Part shown: one piece after another, positions 54,140 through 63,564 of the stretch
Position numbering within the stretch: the first letter of the stretch is position 1
Layout: the number at the start of each line of letters is the position of its first letter
Source of the DNA: Sporosarcina globispora
GTDB lineage: Bacteria; Bacillota; Bacilli; Bacillales; Cytobacillaceae
Reading direction: 5' to 3'
Length of the DNA: 64,000 nt
Assembly: GCF_001274725.1 (NCBI RefSeq)
Contig: NZ_LGUF01000007.1
Coordinates: 3,076,077-3,140,076 of the forward strand
Notes under the pieces: generated by a model
What the model was told of the DNA's origin: nothing
The model's input: only the letters and a program-made list of their open reading frames with translations
Database searches by the model: none
Program-made: the position numbers and the translations under genes

Positions 54140-54214
54140 TGTTGCTTCCTGTTACATCTATGGTTAGAAGGAAAAATACGGTTTATAGTATGTAACATAA
54201 GGAGGAGATACGAA

Positions 54215-54961
54215 ATGAATACCATTATTAAGGCAAAGAATTTAACGAAATATTATGGGAAGACACAAGTCCTAAAGAATATTGATTTAACGATAACCGC
54301 TGGTGAATTTACAGCGATTATGGGGCCTTCTGGTTCTGGAAAAACAACATTATTGAATGTTTTATCGACGATTGACAAATTTTCTGGTGGTGAAGTCTGG
54401 CTGGAGGAACAGCCATTGTTAGATTTAAATAAAAAGGAACTGCGCAAGTTCCGTCAAGAGCATATGGGCTTCATATTTCAAGATTACAACTTGCTTGATA
54501 CCTTAACTGTAAAAGAAAATATTTTATTACCGCTCTCTTTAAGAAGGTTTCAGGCAGAGGAAATGGAAATACGCTTACTGCCAATTGTGCAGGCATTATA
54601 TATAGCAGAAATACTTGAAAAATACCCTACTGAAATATCAGGCGGTCAAAAACAGCGCGTCGCTTCTGCCCGTGCGATGATCACCAATCCGGCAATTATT
54701 TTTGCAGATGAGCCTACAGGTGCCCTTGATTCTCGTTCTGCAGCGCACCTATTGGAACAATTATTAGGTTTAAATCAAACATTTGAAGCTACGATTCTCA
54801 TGATTACCCACGATGCCTTTGCTGCCAGCCACTGCAAAAGGGTCATTTTTCTTCGGGATGGTGCAATTGTCAATGAGCTTTATCAAGGGGATCAAAGCCA
54901 AAGGGCTTTTTTTGATCAAATCCTTACGACTCAAAGTGCGATCGGAGTGAATCAAAGATGA
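54215..54961 (+). CDS. BceA-type ABC transporter ATP-binding protein
   Basis: A 248-residue ATPase. Walker A is GPSGSGKTT near 40, Q-loop FIFQDYNLLDTLTVKENI near 90, signature ISGGQKQR near 147, Walker B IIFADEPTGALD near 166 and H-loop ITHDAF near 202. The NLLD after the Q-loop glutamine and the PTGALDS segment are typical of MacB/BceA-type (peptide resistance) ATPases. AGGAGGAG precedes the ATG at 54215. It overlaps the permease gene by four bases (ATGA). With the permease it should protect against cell-wall-active peptides such as bacitracin. Confidence 0.9.
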   Translation: MNTIIKAKNLTKYYGKTQVLKNIDLTITAGEFTAIMGPSGSGKTTLLNVLSTIDKFSGGEVWLEEQPLLDLNKKELRKFRQEHMGFIFQDYNLLDTLTVKENILLPLSLRRFQAEEMEIRLLPIVQALYIAEILEKYPTEISGGQKQRVASARAMITNPAIIFADEPTGALDSRSAAHLLEQLLGLNQTFEATILMITHDAFAASHCKRVIFLRDGAIVNELYQGDQSQRAFFDQILTTQSAIGVNQR

Positions 54962-56922
54962 GCTTGCTGGATTTAACCTGGAGAAATGTTCAGCGTAATT
55001 TTCGGTTATATACCATTTATCTGTTTTCAATGATCATAGGGGTAATGATACATTTTACTTTTTCAGCTTTAATGAATAACAAAGACATACTAGATGCACT
55101 TAAAAACCGGGGGAATTTCCAAATGGGTGTTACGATTGCTTCGGTTGTCATCTTTTTATTTATCATTTTCTTTATGCTCTATGCCAATTCATTTTTTATA
55201 AGACAGCGAAAAAAGGAATTTGGTCTGTACTTGCTGTTAGGTATGAGTGAAAGACAAATAACATTGCTGGTTTTCTATGAAACCCTAATTATTGGAGCAA
55301 TTTCACTTATGACCGGGATCTTACTCGGGGGACTGCTTTCTAAGTTCTTTGGCATGTTATTAATGAATTTAATGCAATATGACAATGTCATTACATTTTC
55401 CTTTCCTTTTCGAGCAATCGGTACCACGGCTCTCTTGTTCCTTTTCCTAGTATTCATTATTAGTATTCAAAACTTTATTATGGTGCATCGCGTACAACTA
55501 GTAGAATTGTTCCACGCCAAAGAAAAGGTGGAAAAGCCGATGAAATCATCAACCATTTACGCTATTTTTTCTTTAATTTTATTAGCGACGGCTTTTATTT
55601 TGATCAGTAGAGGAAGGGAGTCAAGTATTTGGCAGGAGCATGCAACCTTTGGGATGATTGCTGTAACTGTAGGGATAATTGGCGGCACATATTTGTTTTT
55701 TAGGCAGTTTTCGGGCTGGCTGCTACAAATTATTCAGCATAAAAGGAAATACTATGAAGGTAACAGGGTATTGTGGACATCTTCATTAAGATTTCTCCTC
55801 CGAAGCAACACATTAAATTTAACGTTTATTTCTTTATTTAGTACTGCTATCATCTTTTTAATTGGATTTGTCTGCATTAACTATGCCGTACAATTTGAAG
55901 CAGTCGGAAGAAATCTGCCGAATGATATTGCTTACCAATCAGTTGATAAAAAAACAAACGAAAAGATTCATACTATTTTAAAAAATTCCGAACATCCAGT
56001 TGAATACCACAACACCTTGGCGGGCTTAGCAGGAATTCCGATATCGGACAGGAGTATTGCTTTTGACAATCCGGAATATTATATGAACGATGTGATTCTT
56101 TTCCCCGAAAAGGCATATAATGAGATCGTGTTTTTACGTGGAGATGATGAAAAGGTAGAGTTACATGGAAAAGAAGCCATATCACTTTCGCAAGGAACGG
56201 ATTTAAATAAGTTGTATGATAAAAATGAACAACCCAGTTTTATAGTAAAGGTTGGTAAAGAGACCACATTTACAATCGCAGAAAAGAAAGATTATGCCTT
56301 GCTTGGCTGGTCCACAGACCCAGAGCGTTCTATGCAGATTAAACCTGCAGTATTGGTTATTTCGGATCAAGCCTTCCAAACCTTAAAAAGTAATGCAGAA
56401 ATGAAATTCTTTGAAATTTATCAAATAAAAAATGCCAAACAGGCTGAAGTATTGTCAAGGGAAGTTCATTCGCTTGTAACGAGAACACCGGGGGCTTATT
56501 ATTCATCTTTCGCTGATGTATACTCGAATCAAATAGAGAGCTCTTCTTTATTGTTATTTTCAGCAGCTTTTTTGGCCGTTATTGCCTTATTTGCACTTGC
56601 AAGTGTTATTTACTTTAAGCAATTACAAGAAGCAACAGAGGAGCAAAGGCAATATTCAATCCTTCGTAAAATCGGAGTTGATGACCGCGAAATGAAAATG
56701 GTCATACGCAAAAAACTATTATTTGTGTTTTTACCTCCACTTGTATTAGGGATATTGTACAGCTGGTTCATCTTAAAATACTATATCTTAGATTCAGTAC
56801 AGGATTTTCCGCAGTTGAACAATATGATTTGGGGCATTTTAGTTATTTACTTTTTCATCTATTTATTATTTTATCTTTCTTCAACCAATATTTATTTTAA
56901 AATTGTAAATCAAAAGCAATAA
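54958..56922 (+). CDS. BceB-type permease (FtsX/MacB family, antimicrobial-peptide resistance and sensing)
   Basis: A 654-residue permease with ten predicted spans: one near residues 15-35, three in the N-terminal block that ends near 165, three in the middle, and three at the C-terminus, each end with an FtsX domain (FFMLYANSFFIRQRKKEFGLYLLLGMSERQI and SVIYFKQLQEATEEQRQYSILRKIGV). Between spans 7 and 8 lies the large extracellular domain of about 210 residues (about 325-535) that is the mark of BceB proteins. These transporters both remove the peptide from lipid II-cycle targets and signal to the histidine kinase. The start overlaps bceA-type by four bases. Confidence 0.9.
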   Translation: MSLLDLTWRNVQRNFRLYTIYLFSMIIGVMIHFTFSALMNNKDILDALKNRGNFQMGVTIASVVIFLFIIFFMLYANSFFIRQRKKEFGLYLLLGMSERQITLLVFYETLIIGAISLMTGILLGGLLSKFFGMLLMNLMQYDNVITFSFPFRAIGTTALLFLFLVFIISIQNFIMVHRVQLVELFHAKEKVEKPMKSSTIYAIFSLILLATAFILISRGRESSIWQEHATFGMIAVTVGIIGGTYLFFRQFSGWLLQIIQHKRKYYEGNRVLWTSSLRFLLRSNTLNLTFISLFSTAIIFLIGFVCINYAVQFEAVGRNLPNDIAYQSVDKKTNEKIHTILKNSEHPVEYHNTLAGLAGIPISDRSIAFDNPEYYMNDVILFPEKAYNEIVFLRGDDEKVELHGKEAISLSQGTDLNKLYDKNEQPSFIVKVGKETTFTIAEKKDYALLGWSTDPERSMQIKPAVLVISDQAFQTLKSNAEMKFFEIYQIKNAKQAEVLSREVHSLVTRTPGAYYSSFADVYSNQIESSSLLLFSAAFLAVIALFALASVIYFKQLQEATEEQRQYSILRKIGVDDREMKMVIRKKLLFVFLPPLVLGILYSWFILKYYILDSVQDFPQLNNMIWGILVIYFFIYLLFYLSSTNIYFKIVNQKQ

Positions 56923-56928
56923 GCCAGT

Positions 56929-56966
56929 GAAACGCAATGACTAAATAAACCGTCATTGCGTTTCTA
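56929..56966. terminator. Bidirectional terminator between transporter and sensor genes
   Basis: GAAACGCAATGAC (56929-56941) pairs perfectly with GTCATTGCGTTTC (56952-56964), 13 base pairs, between the convergent permease and kinase genes. Confidence 0.85.
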
Positions 56967-57950
56967 TTATTTCATCATATTTAAATAAGCATCGTAATTT
57001 TTTGGAAAATGGACCACGAATTCTGTATTACTTTTTAATTTAGATGTACAGGTTATGTAATGCCCTAATTTATTTGATAGTTCTTGGGCCAAATATAATC
57101 CTATTCCTGTTGATTTTGTATGGATCCGACCATTGGAACCAGTAAAACCTCGATTGAAAATGCGAGGCAAATCTTTAGGCTCAATCCCGATTCCATTATC
57201 CTGTATTATCAGCTGTTTTTCCTTCAGAGTTTCACATGTTGAAATGGTTATTTCTCCATTTTCTTCTGTGTATTTTAGGCTATTAGTAATCAATTGATTT
57301 AATATAAATTGCAGCCATTTCGAATCACTTTGGACAATCACTGGCTGTACATGTAAGTTGATACGAATTTTTTTAGCTATGAATGTTTTGGAATGAGTTT
57401 TTATGAGTTCCTTTACCATTCTCTCTAAGTGGCAATTTTTAATTTCATAGTCTTGATTGAAGCTATCTAATTTAGCATAATAAAGTGCCTGATCAACATA
57501 ATGTTCAATCTTTGACACCTCTTCCCGCAAACTTTTAGCATCAATCTCCGTTTGCTGCATAAGCCATAAGACAGAAATCGGTGTTTTAATCTCATGAAAC
57601 CAAGATGTAATAAAGTCGTAATACTCTTTCTGTTTTTCTTGAATATGGTTAAGCTTACGAATATGTTCCCGTTCCATATCTTCCATTAGTTGTTGATAGA
57701 AAGCGGCTTCTAATGATAGGTTTTCATGACTTTCATTATGAATATGTTGAATAGCACGGATATTTTGCAGGAAACGATAAAATAAAAATGCTGCCAAAAT
57801 CAAAAAACTTAATAAAAACCCATAGAAAAACGTTCGCCAATCACTTTGACTTTGAGGATCTGTAAAGAACACAATAGACACGACAAACACACCGGCGATA
57901 TACAAATAGATATAAGGCTTTTCGTATTTTAAAAATTGCAAAAACCTCAT
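56967..57950 (-). CDS. BceS-type intramembrane-sensing histidine kinase
   Basis: A 327-residue kinase with only two N-terminal spans (about 12-32 and 40-62) and almost no extracellular loop, the hallmark of intramembrane-sensing kinases that depend on their transporter. The DHp helix has the phospho-acceptor in FHEIKTPISVLWLMQQ near 118. The ATPase part shows N box LITNSLKYTEENG near 218, G1 DNGIGIEPKDLPRIFNRGF near 247 and G2 STGIGLYLA near 283. The start overlaps the response regulator stop by four bases. It should phosphorylate the BceR-type protein when the transporter handles its peptide. Confidence 0.92.
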   Translation of the reverse strand: MRFLQFLKYEKPYIYLYIAGVFVVSIVFFTDPQSQSDWRTFFYGFLLSFLILAAFLFYRFLQNIRAIQHIHNESHENLSLEAAFYQQLMEDMEREHIRKLNHIQEKQKEYYDFITSWFHEIKTPISVLWLMQQTEIDAKSLREEVSKIEHYVDQALYYAKLDSFNQDYEIKNCHLERMVKELIKTHSKTFIAKKIRINLHVQPVIVQSDSKWLQFILNQLITNSLKYTEENGEITISTCETLKEKQLIIQDNGIGIEPKDLPRIFNRGFTGSNGRIHTKSTGIGLYLAQELSNKLGHYITCTSKLKSNTEFVVHFPKNYDAYLNMMK

Positions 57951-58621
57951 TCGATGATATACCCCATTCCCTTACGTGTGATAATAAAATCAGCTAGTCC
58001 GATTGCTGCAATTTTGCGGCGCATGCGATTCACATTGACGGTTAATGTATTGTCATCTACAAATTCCTCTTCATTCCAAAGTGCTTCCGTTAAATCGTCT
58101 CTTGAGACAATCCTTCCAATATTACGCATCATCAATTGTAAAATAATGAATTCATTACGTGATAATTCCATTGTTTCTTGACCGTATTGAATGGTTGAAT
58201 TAGTTAAATGTAGAGATAATTCACGGTGGATTAATGTAACGTTTCCTTCATCTTGGTAGGTATAAATCCGTCTTAATAGTGCGCTGACTTTTGCAACGAG
58301 AACGTCTAAATCAAATGGTTTCTGTACATAATCATCTCCGCCCATATTGATCGCCATGATAATGTCCATATTTTGATTCCTTGAAGAAAGGAAAATAATA
58401 GGTACTTTTGATATAGTCCGAATTTGCTGACACCAAAAAAACCCATCAAAAGCTGGTAAATTAATATCCAGCAACACTAAATGTGGTTTGGCTTTTTCAA
58501 AATCACTAAGAACTTGATCAAACTGTGTACTTTCCATCACTTCATATTGCCACTTTTGAAGTGTTTCAGCTACGATTTTTCTAATCTTCTCATCGTCTTC
58601 AACAATCATTATTCGGAACAA
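57947..58621 (-). CDS. BceR-type response regulator (OmpR family)
   Basis: A 224-residue two-domain regulator. The receiver has the acidic pair VEDDEK near 7-12, phospho-acceptor Asp in LVLLDINLP near 52, and the lysine in YVQKPFDLD near 102. The C-terminal OmpR winged helix includes LSRNEFIILQLMMRNIGRIVSRDDL and VNRMRRKIAAIG. It is expected to activate the divergent transporter operon through the repeat at 54126-54139. The start ATG at 58619-58621 has GGGGG upstream on the minus strand. Confidence 0.93.
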   Translation of the reverse strand: MFRIMIVEDDEKIRKIVAETLQKWQYEVMESTQFDQVLSDFEKAKPHLVLLDINLPAFDGFFWCQQIRTISKVPIIFLSSRNQNMDIIMAINMGGDDYVQKPFDLDVLVAKVSALLRRIYTYQDEGNVTLIHRELSLHLTNSTIQYGQETMELSRNEFIILQLMMRNIGRIVSRDDLTEALWNEEEFVDDNTLTVNVNRMRRKIAAIGLADFIITRKGMGYIIE

Positions 58622-58917
58622 TGTGGGTCCCCCTATAAGACTATGTGATTTAAAAATGGCTTGAGCATTATGTACAAGGATTGCTTTTTCATGGACAGAC
58701 TATCATATTAGAAGGAAATCCACAATAATGGAAATTTTGAAAATATTGGGGAATGTCAGTACAAAGGTATATAAATTAGCCGCTGGTTAAATAGGTGCGG
58801 TGAACCGTATCATAAGTAATTGAGCTTTTTCGTTCAAGTTTTACCATTTAAATGGCATTCATTATTTAATTTCCATTCAAATACCTCCCGATGTTTTACA
58901 AGCAGTCAATCGTATTG
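58622..58917. other. Intergenic region, promoter of the two-component system
   Basis: About 300 AT-rich bases without a supported gene. The minus-strand promoter for the response regulator must lie within the first 100 bases; I cannot place it with confidence. Confidence 0.5.
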
Positions 58918-58970
58918 AAAGGCCGACATATACTCGTTTGGAGAATCAAACATTGTATATGTCGGCCTTT
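58918..58970 (-). terminator. Strong hairpin terminator downstream of the M28 peptidase
   Basis: AAAGGCCGACATATAC (58918-58933) pairs perfectly with GTATATGTCGGCCTTT (58955-58970), 16 base pairs. It lies 12 bases beyond the minus-strand peptidase stop. Confidence 0.85.
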
Positions 58971-58982
58971 ATTTATTGGTCA

Positions 58983-61304
58983 TTAATGTTTAATCGTTTT
59001 CATGATGTATGAATTATCCCCATAGGTACTGTATTTTGACGGCCGTTCCCCTTTTGATTCTGGAATGCTGTAAGAACGATCGGCTATCATCCACTCTATA
59101 GAATCCTTAGCATTTACGGTTACCTTTACATGTAACTCTTCGGCTTGACCTAGAACGTAATTGAATTCAAATGGCGATTCTTTTGTGAATTCTTTTTGCT
59201 TCAACTCCACTTCTTTTCCATTGATGATCAGTTGAGATACATTCATTGTTGAAAAAGACTCCATTAACAATTCTTCAGCATTGCGATTCGTTTTCAATTG
59301 GTATTCTATTGTCCGCCTGGCACCTTCAACCTTTTCAGATAATACCGTCACACTAGGTGCTTCCATGCTATATAAATCAGCCTGTGTATAACTTACATCC
59401 CAGTTTAAAATAGGAAATAATTCTGAAGTATGGCCTTTCTTCACATTTTCATTAATATAATTCGATGTATATTCATCTAATGGCTGACGGGCCGCCCAAT
59501 ATGCTTTGTTTGAATCTGCATCCATAAAATAAGCAATATCGCTTGCTTGAGGATGTTCTGCTGTCGGCATGTTATTTAGGTTGATACTGTTAGTGATCAT
59601 GACCAATAATCCTGTAACTAAGAAGATGGATGGTATCACCCAATTGAATTTTATTTTTAAGGTGGTGAAAATAGATACCAGCATGGCACCTAAAAGAGAA
59701 ACAAGGACCATGAGCACACCAGCCATTTGCATGGATATGAGTCCTTCAAAGAGATAAATAACTGGTGATAGAATAAGAAATGCCGGGATGGCAAAACCAG
59801 CTGTAACAAGATAACTCTTCCATGAATGCTCATCTAAACGAATCAAAATATTGACGCAGATTAGAGCAAATAATAGTGGCCACGCAAACACATAACTGCC
59901 TGCTTGGAGCAGAAAACTCGAGGCAGCTAAAAGGATTAACCAAAGAAATAAGGCACCCATCATTAAGCTGCCTGTTTTGATTTTTTTATGGGCCAACCCA
60001 TAAAGGATAGTCAAGAAAGCAAAGATAATAATGGAAAAACTGATGAAGTAAAGGATGCCAACCGTCTTATCGGTTCCCATTAACCATTCTTGATCCGTAA
60101 AAATAAAGGTGAGTACGGACCATAATCCTGATCCGATGGCAAAAGACCCGATGATGCCAATAATGAAAACAAGAAAACCTGCAAGTGTTCCAAGAAGGGA
60201 TAGTTTCTTAAGCCGATATCCATGTACGACCGTAACGGCAAAAAGAATAACCGCTAACAGCATAATCGGAATGACAAGTTTGTCTGAGTAGGTAATCATG
60301 CTGGAACCCAAAATGTTAAAGAATACTTGATTCCCTTCATGAGTTTGAGTGAGATCGACGTTTCCAAAATGGGTGACAAGATGTAACATATATTCGCCGT
60401 GATGTTGGAGACTTTCAAAACTTAGCTCTTGAAAGTTATCGCTGGTTGTATGATAATGGCTAACCCCATCACCAAAGGCAAAGTTTAATCCTTTAAGACC
60501 GGCTTCTTTAAACACGCTGAAGTCAGTATCATTTGGCATTTGCTTATATAAACTATAAAGGAAGGAATGAGCAACAGGTGTGTCAGCACCTTGAACGAAT
60601 TCCTTAACTAGCCAACTATTGTTATCACTTGTTTCAAACATAAAAGAGGGACCTTCGTTTCCCCGTGCCTCAAAGTTTAACACTAATCCGACATCATTTA
60701 CCCAAGGATGTCCCTCTACAAATGCTTTTGCTCCAAGTAATCCATTTTCTTCTCCGTCTGTTAAGAGTATAATGACATCGTTTTGAAGAGGTGCCATTTC
60801 CTTTAAGGCCCTTACTGTTTCTAAGATGGCAGCCACTCCGGCGCCATCATCGGCTGCACCTGGTGATCCTGGTACAGAATCATAATGTGCAACAAGCATA
60901 ATCGCTTTTGTAGAGTTCGTTCCTTCTATTTTGGCAACAATGTTCTCCACCGTGCCGCCTGCTATCCATCTGCCGACACTATTTAAAGAATTGGCTTTTT
61001 GGATTTCAGGATTTAATCCAAACTCTTCTAAACTGTGAACAAGATAGTCTCGAACTCTGTCATGTTCTATCGATCCAAGAGGATGTGGTTTTACAGCAAA
61101 CTCTTTTAAATGGGAGAGTGCTCTCTCTGCAGAAAACTCATTTGCTGAACCAGTAGCTGATACAACCTTTGGTGGTTGAAGTTGTAATAAACTCACAAAA
61201 ATAGTTCCAATAAGAATAGCCACAACAGCAATGAAAATAAGTGCATTTTTTTTCGTGTCTTCACGAGCTTGTGGCTTCGTTTGGGTAGATGGCACTGATT
61301 CCAA
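58983..61304 (-). CDS. Membrane-bound M28 family zinc aminopeptidase
   Basis: A 773-residue protein. One span lies near residues 22-43, followed by an extracytoplasmic M28 peptidase domain (about 60-315): AHYDSVPGSPGAADDGAG near 139-156 with zinc ligands H and D, the catalytic TDGEENGLLGAKAF near 181, and the last ligand in VSHYHTTSDN near 280. Then come about eight further spans (about 340-570) and a C-terminal extracytoplasmic beta-rich domain. This layout matches the ERMP1/Pff1-like branch of M28, uncommon in well-studied bacteria. The TTG start is 8 bases behind AAGGAGG. Single-gene unit. Its substrate is unknown. Confidence 0.88.
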   Translation of the reverse strand: MESVPSTQTKPQAREDTKKNALIFIAVVAILIGTIFVSLLQLQPPKVVSATGSANEFSAERALSHLKEFAVKPHPLGSIEHDRVRDYLVHSLEEFGLNPEIQKANSLNSVGRWIAGGTVENIVAKIEGTNSTKAIMLVAHYDSVPGSPGAADDGAGVAAILETVRALKEMAPLQNDVIILLTDGEENGLLGAKAFVEGHPWVNDVGLVLNFEARGNEGPSFMFETSDNNSWLVKEFVQGADTPVAHSFLYSLYKQMPNDTDFSVFKEAGLKGLNFAFGDGVSHYHTTSDNFQELSFESLQHHGEYMLHLVTHFGNVDLTQTHEGNQVFFNILGSSMITYSDKLVIPIMLLAVILFAVTVVHGYRLKKLSLLGTLAGFLVFIIGIIGSFAIGSGLWSVLTFIFTDQEWLMGTDKTVGILYFISFSIIIFAFLTILYGLAHKKIKTGSLMMGALFLWLILLAASSFLLQAGSYVFAWPLLFALICVNILIRLDEHSWKSYLVTAGFAIPAFLILSPVIYLFEGLISMQMAGVLMVLVSLLGAMLVSIFTTLKIKFNWVIPSIFLVTGLLVMITNSINLNNMPTAEHPQASDIAYFMDADSNKAYWAARQPLDEYTSNYINENVKKGHTSELFPILNWDVSYTQADLYSMEAPSVTVLSEKVEGARRTIEYQLKTNRNAEELLMESFSTMNVSQLIINGKEVELKQKEFTKESPFEFNYVLGQAEELHVKVTVNAKDSIEWMIADRSYSIPESKGERPSKYSTYGDNSYIMKTIKH

Positions 61305-61758
61305 TTAAATTTCCTCCTTAAAGGTGAGAAAAATTTTTTCTAGCGAAGTATAAAGTGTAAACAATCAACCAGGGACGATTTTAGATAAAGCAAGCAAATT
61401 CAAGTTTTGGCAGCTTCCTTTTTTCATGACTGCCGTATTTCCGTTATTATTCTTGGTAGTAAAAGATTGAATTTTGTTCTTTTGGAATAAGCGTGGTGGT
61501 TTGTTCTGTTTTTTTCCTTGCTCTTGGTTTGTTGATACCTGCATTATTTAATCTGTATATTTATAATGAGATGATGAAATAAAATATTCCTAGTTAAGTA
61601 CCTTATTTAAGCAATCGGGAGCAATTCTCTAATATGAATTGTGCCTTTTCTTTTGGTATAGGGCCATTTAGTTGAAGATCTCATAAGATAAGTAAAAATA
61701 ATTAAAGGAATAATACATTCTGATAAAGAATATAAAAAAATGTATGATAAGGAGGCGA
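61305..61758. other. Intergenic region with possible membrane-protein remnants
   Basis: No intact gene. Two short hydrophobic stretches in different frames (MTAVFPLLFLVVKD near 61420-61465 and FFLALGLLIPALFNLYIYNEMMK ending near 61583) look like fragments of one decayed small membrane protein, but neither has a convincing start. Confidence 0.35.
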
Positions 61759-62046
61759 TTGTACGTAGAAAATCTATATAACTATCATGTATGGGCAAAT
61801 CAACGGATTATTGATCATTTTAAGACACTTTCTCCTGAGAAATATCAAAAGGAAATAAAAAGTGTCTTTTCTTCTGTTTCAAAGGCTTTTTCTCATATCT
61901 ATCTGGTGGATTATTTATGGTTTAATGTCCTCGAAGGTCAGAGTATGAATGAAGCAATGCAATCTTCATTTCAACTTCAAGAAAAGATTGAGAAGTTTTT
62001 TCTCCAAAAAGCTGATTCATTTAACACAGTTATCAGATACAAATAA
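61759..62046 (+). pseudogene. DinB family protein, truncated by frameshift
   Basis: From a TTG behind AAGGAGG the frame reads 95 residues of a DinB-type four-helix protein: YNYHVWANQRIIDHFKTL with the first conserved metal-site region, FSHIYLVDYLWFNVLEG with the second histidine, and QEKIEKFFLQKADSF, then stops. Intact DinB proteins are about 150-170 residues with a third histidine near the C-terminus, which is missing here. The next frame offers no convincing continuation, so the gene is probably both frameshifted and deleted. A short functional variant is unlikely without the third ligand. Confidence 0.65.
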
Positions 62047-62070
62047 AAAGAAGTATGCCTTTCCGCAATC

Positions 62071-62106
62071 GGGCGCTATCCTTGAAAAAAGGGTAACGCT
62101 CTTTTA
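62071..62106 (+). terminator. Terminator-like hairpin after the dinB remnant
   Basis: GCGCTATCCTT pairs imperfectly with AAGGGTAACGC around GAAAA, followed by CTCTTTT. The GGGCGCTATCCTTGAAAAAAG type sequence recurs downstream of genes in Bacillaceae genomes as far as I recall, so it may be a repeated terminator module. Confidence 0.5.
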
Positions 62107-62234
62107 CACGTATAAGGGCCATTTTGTTGAATAATTAAATTCCTATTATTTTGTTGTGGTAAATAAGTAAAATAGACCGCGAATATCTGTGGATATGTTA
62201 AGACTTTAATTAGGATAGGAGTGAATAAGCAATT

Positions 62235-63431
62235 ATGAAACAAACGATGCGTGTCCTTATTTCTGGTGCGAGCATTGCAGGTCCGGTACTCGCTTACTGG
62301 CTTCACCGCCACGGATTCGATGTGACTGTAATAGAACGTGCACCAGCATTGCGCACAGGTGGTTACGGAGTAGACATCCGTGGTGCAGCCATTACGGTAC
62401 TTAAAGGGATGGGAATACTCGACCAAGTTCGTGCAGCTGACACGAACATGGCTGGTGTTTACTTCGTTAACAGCAAAGGCAAGATCGAAGGTCAAATAAG
62501 CGAAGCAAGTATGGGGAACCAACAGGGTCTAGACATCGAAATCATGCGTGACGATCTTAGTAACATTTTGTACGATTTAACCAAGGATACGGTTGAATAC
62601 ATTTGGGGAGATTCGATTACCGCTATACATGAGACTGAAGCTGGTGCAGAAGTTCAATTTATTCATGGCAAGCGACAGACATTTGACCTGGTCATCGGTG
62701 CGGACGGGCTCCATTCTAATGTACGCACCTTAACTTTTGGCGACGAGGCACAGTTTAAACGTACGCTTGGCTGTTATATCTCGATTTTCACCCTCGAGAA
62801 TTACCTCAACCTCGACCACCGCCAGCTGATTTATACGATACCAGGCAAAACTGCAGGTATGTATAGCGCTCGTGACAATACCGAAGCAAGGGGTATGTTC
62901 TTGTTCCAATCAGAGGCATTGAAGTACGACCGCTATGATACGGAATCTCAAAAGAAACTTGTAGAAAATGCCTTCTTAGGCCATATAGGCTGGGAAACCT
63001 CGCATCTACTCAAAACCATGAAAGATGCGACAGACTTTTATTTTGACGAGATTTGCCAGATTCACATGCCGACATGGTCAAAGGGGCGGATTACATTGGT
63101 AGGCGATGCGGCGTATGGCCCATCACCTCTATCGGGTCAAGGCTCTAGCCTGGCGCTTGTCGGGGCTTATGTATTAGCTGGTGAACTCAAAGCTGCAGAT
63201 GGCGATTTCGCCCGTGCATTTGTTGCCTACGAACAAAAAATGAGAAAGTTTGTTGAGAAAAATCAAAAAATAGGACTATTAGCTGCCGGGAGTATGATTG
63301 AAAAATCAAACTTCAAAATCTTTCTACGCAATTTAATGCTGCGCATACCCACTATTATGGTCGTACAATTTAAGATGATTTCGAAAATGATAGCGAAAGC
63401 TGCTAACGGGATAGAACTGAAAGATTATTGA
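62235..63431 (+). CDS. FAD-dependent monooxygenase (PHBH/TetX-like group)
   Basis: A 398-residue flavoprotein monooxygenase. The N-terminal dinucleotide motif is VLISGASIAGPVLAYWLHRHG, followed by the acidic ribose ligand in VIERAP. The DG motif is GADGLHSNVR near 156 and the second FAD motif is GDAAYGPSPLSGQGSSLAL near 290. The segment GGYGVDIRGAAITVLKGMG near 42-60 is usual in hydroxylases that act on aromatic polyketides or antibiotics, but the substrate cannot be read. There is no partner reductase, as expected for single-component enzymes. AGGAG lies upstream of the ATG. Monocistronic, with its own terminator. Confidence 0.85.
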   Translation: MKQTMRVLISGASIAGPVLAYWLHRHGFDVTVIERAPALRTGGYGVDIRGAAITVLKGMGILDQVRAADTNMAGVYFVNSKGKIEGQISEASMGNQQGLDIEIMRDDLSNILYDLTKDTVEYIWGDSITAIHETEAGAEVQFIHGKRQTFDLVIGADGLHSNVRTLTFGDEAQFKRTLGCYISIFTLENYLNLDHRQLIYTIPGKTAGMYSARDNTEARGMFLFQSEALKYDRYDTESQKKLVENAFLGHIGWETSHLLKTMKDATDFYFDEICQIHMPTWSKGRITLVGDAAYGPSPLSGQGSSLALVGAYVLAGELKAADGDFARAFVAYEQKMRKFVEKNQKIGLLAAGSMIEKSNFKIFLRNLMLRIPTIMVVQFKMISKMIAKAANGIELKDY

Positions 63432-63492
63432 TATGGATAGTTATAGAGGAGTTTTAGCTCATAGTTAACATAACAACCGTTATCGGCATTAT

Positions 63493-63520
63493 AAAAGGAT
63501 CTTCAAACGAAGATCCTTTT
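63493..63520. terminator. Bidirectional terminator between monooxygenase and DUF3888-like gene
   Basis: AAAAGGATCTTC (63493-63504) pairs perfectly with GAAGATCCTTTT (63509-63520) around a four-base loop; T-runs flank it on both strands. Confidence 0.9.
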
Positions 63521-63564
63521 AGCTGGTAATTAAACTAAAGTTTTTGGTAAAACTTATCGTAAAG

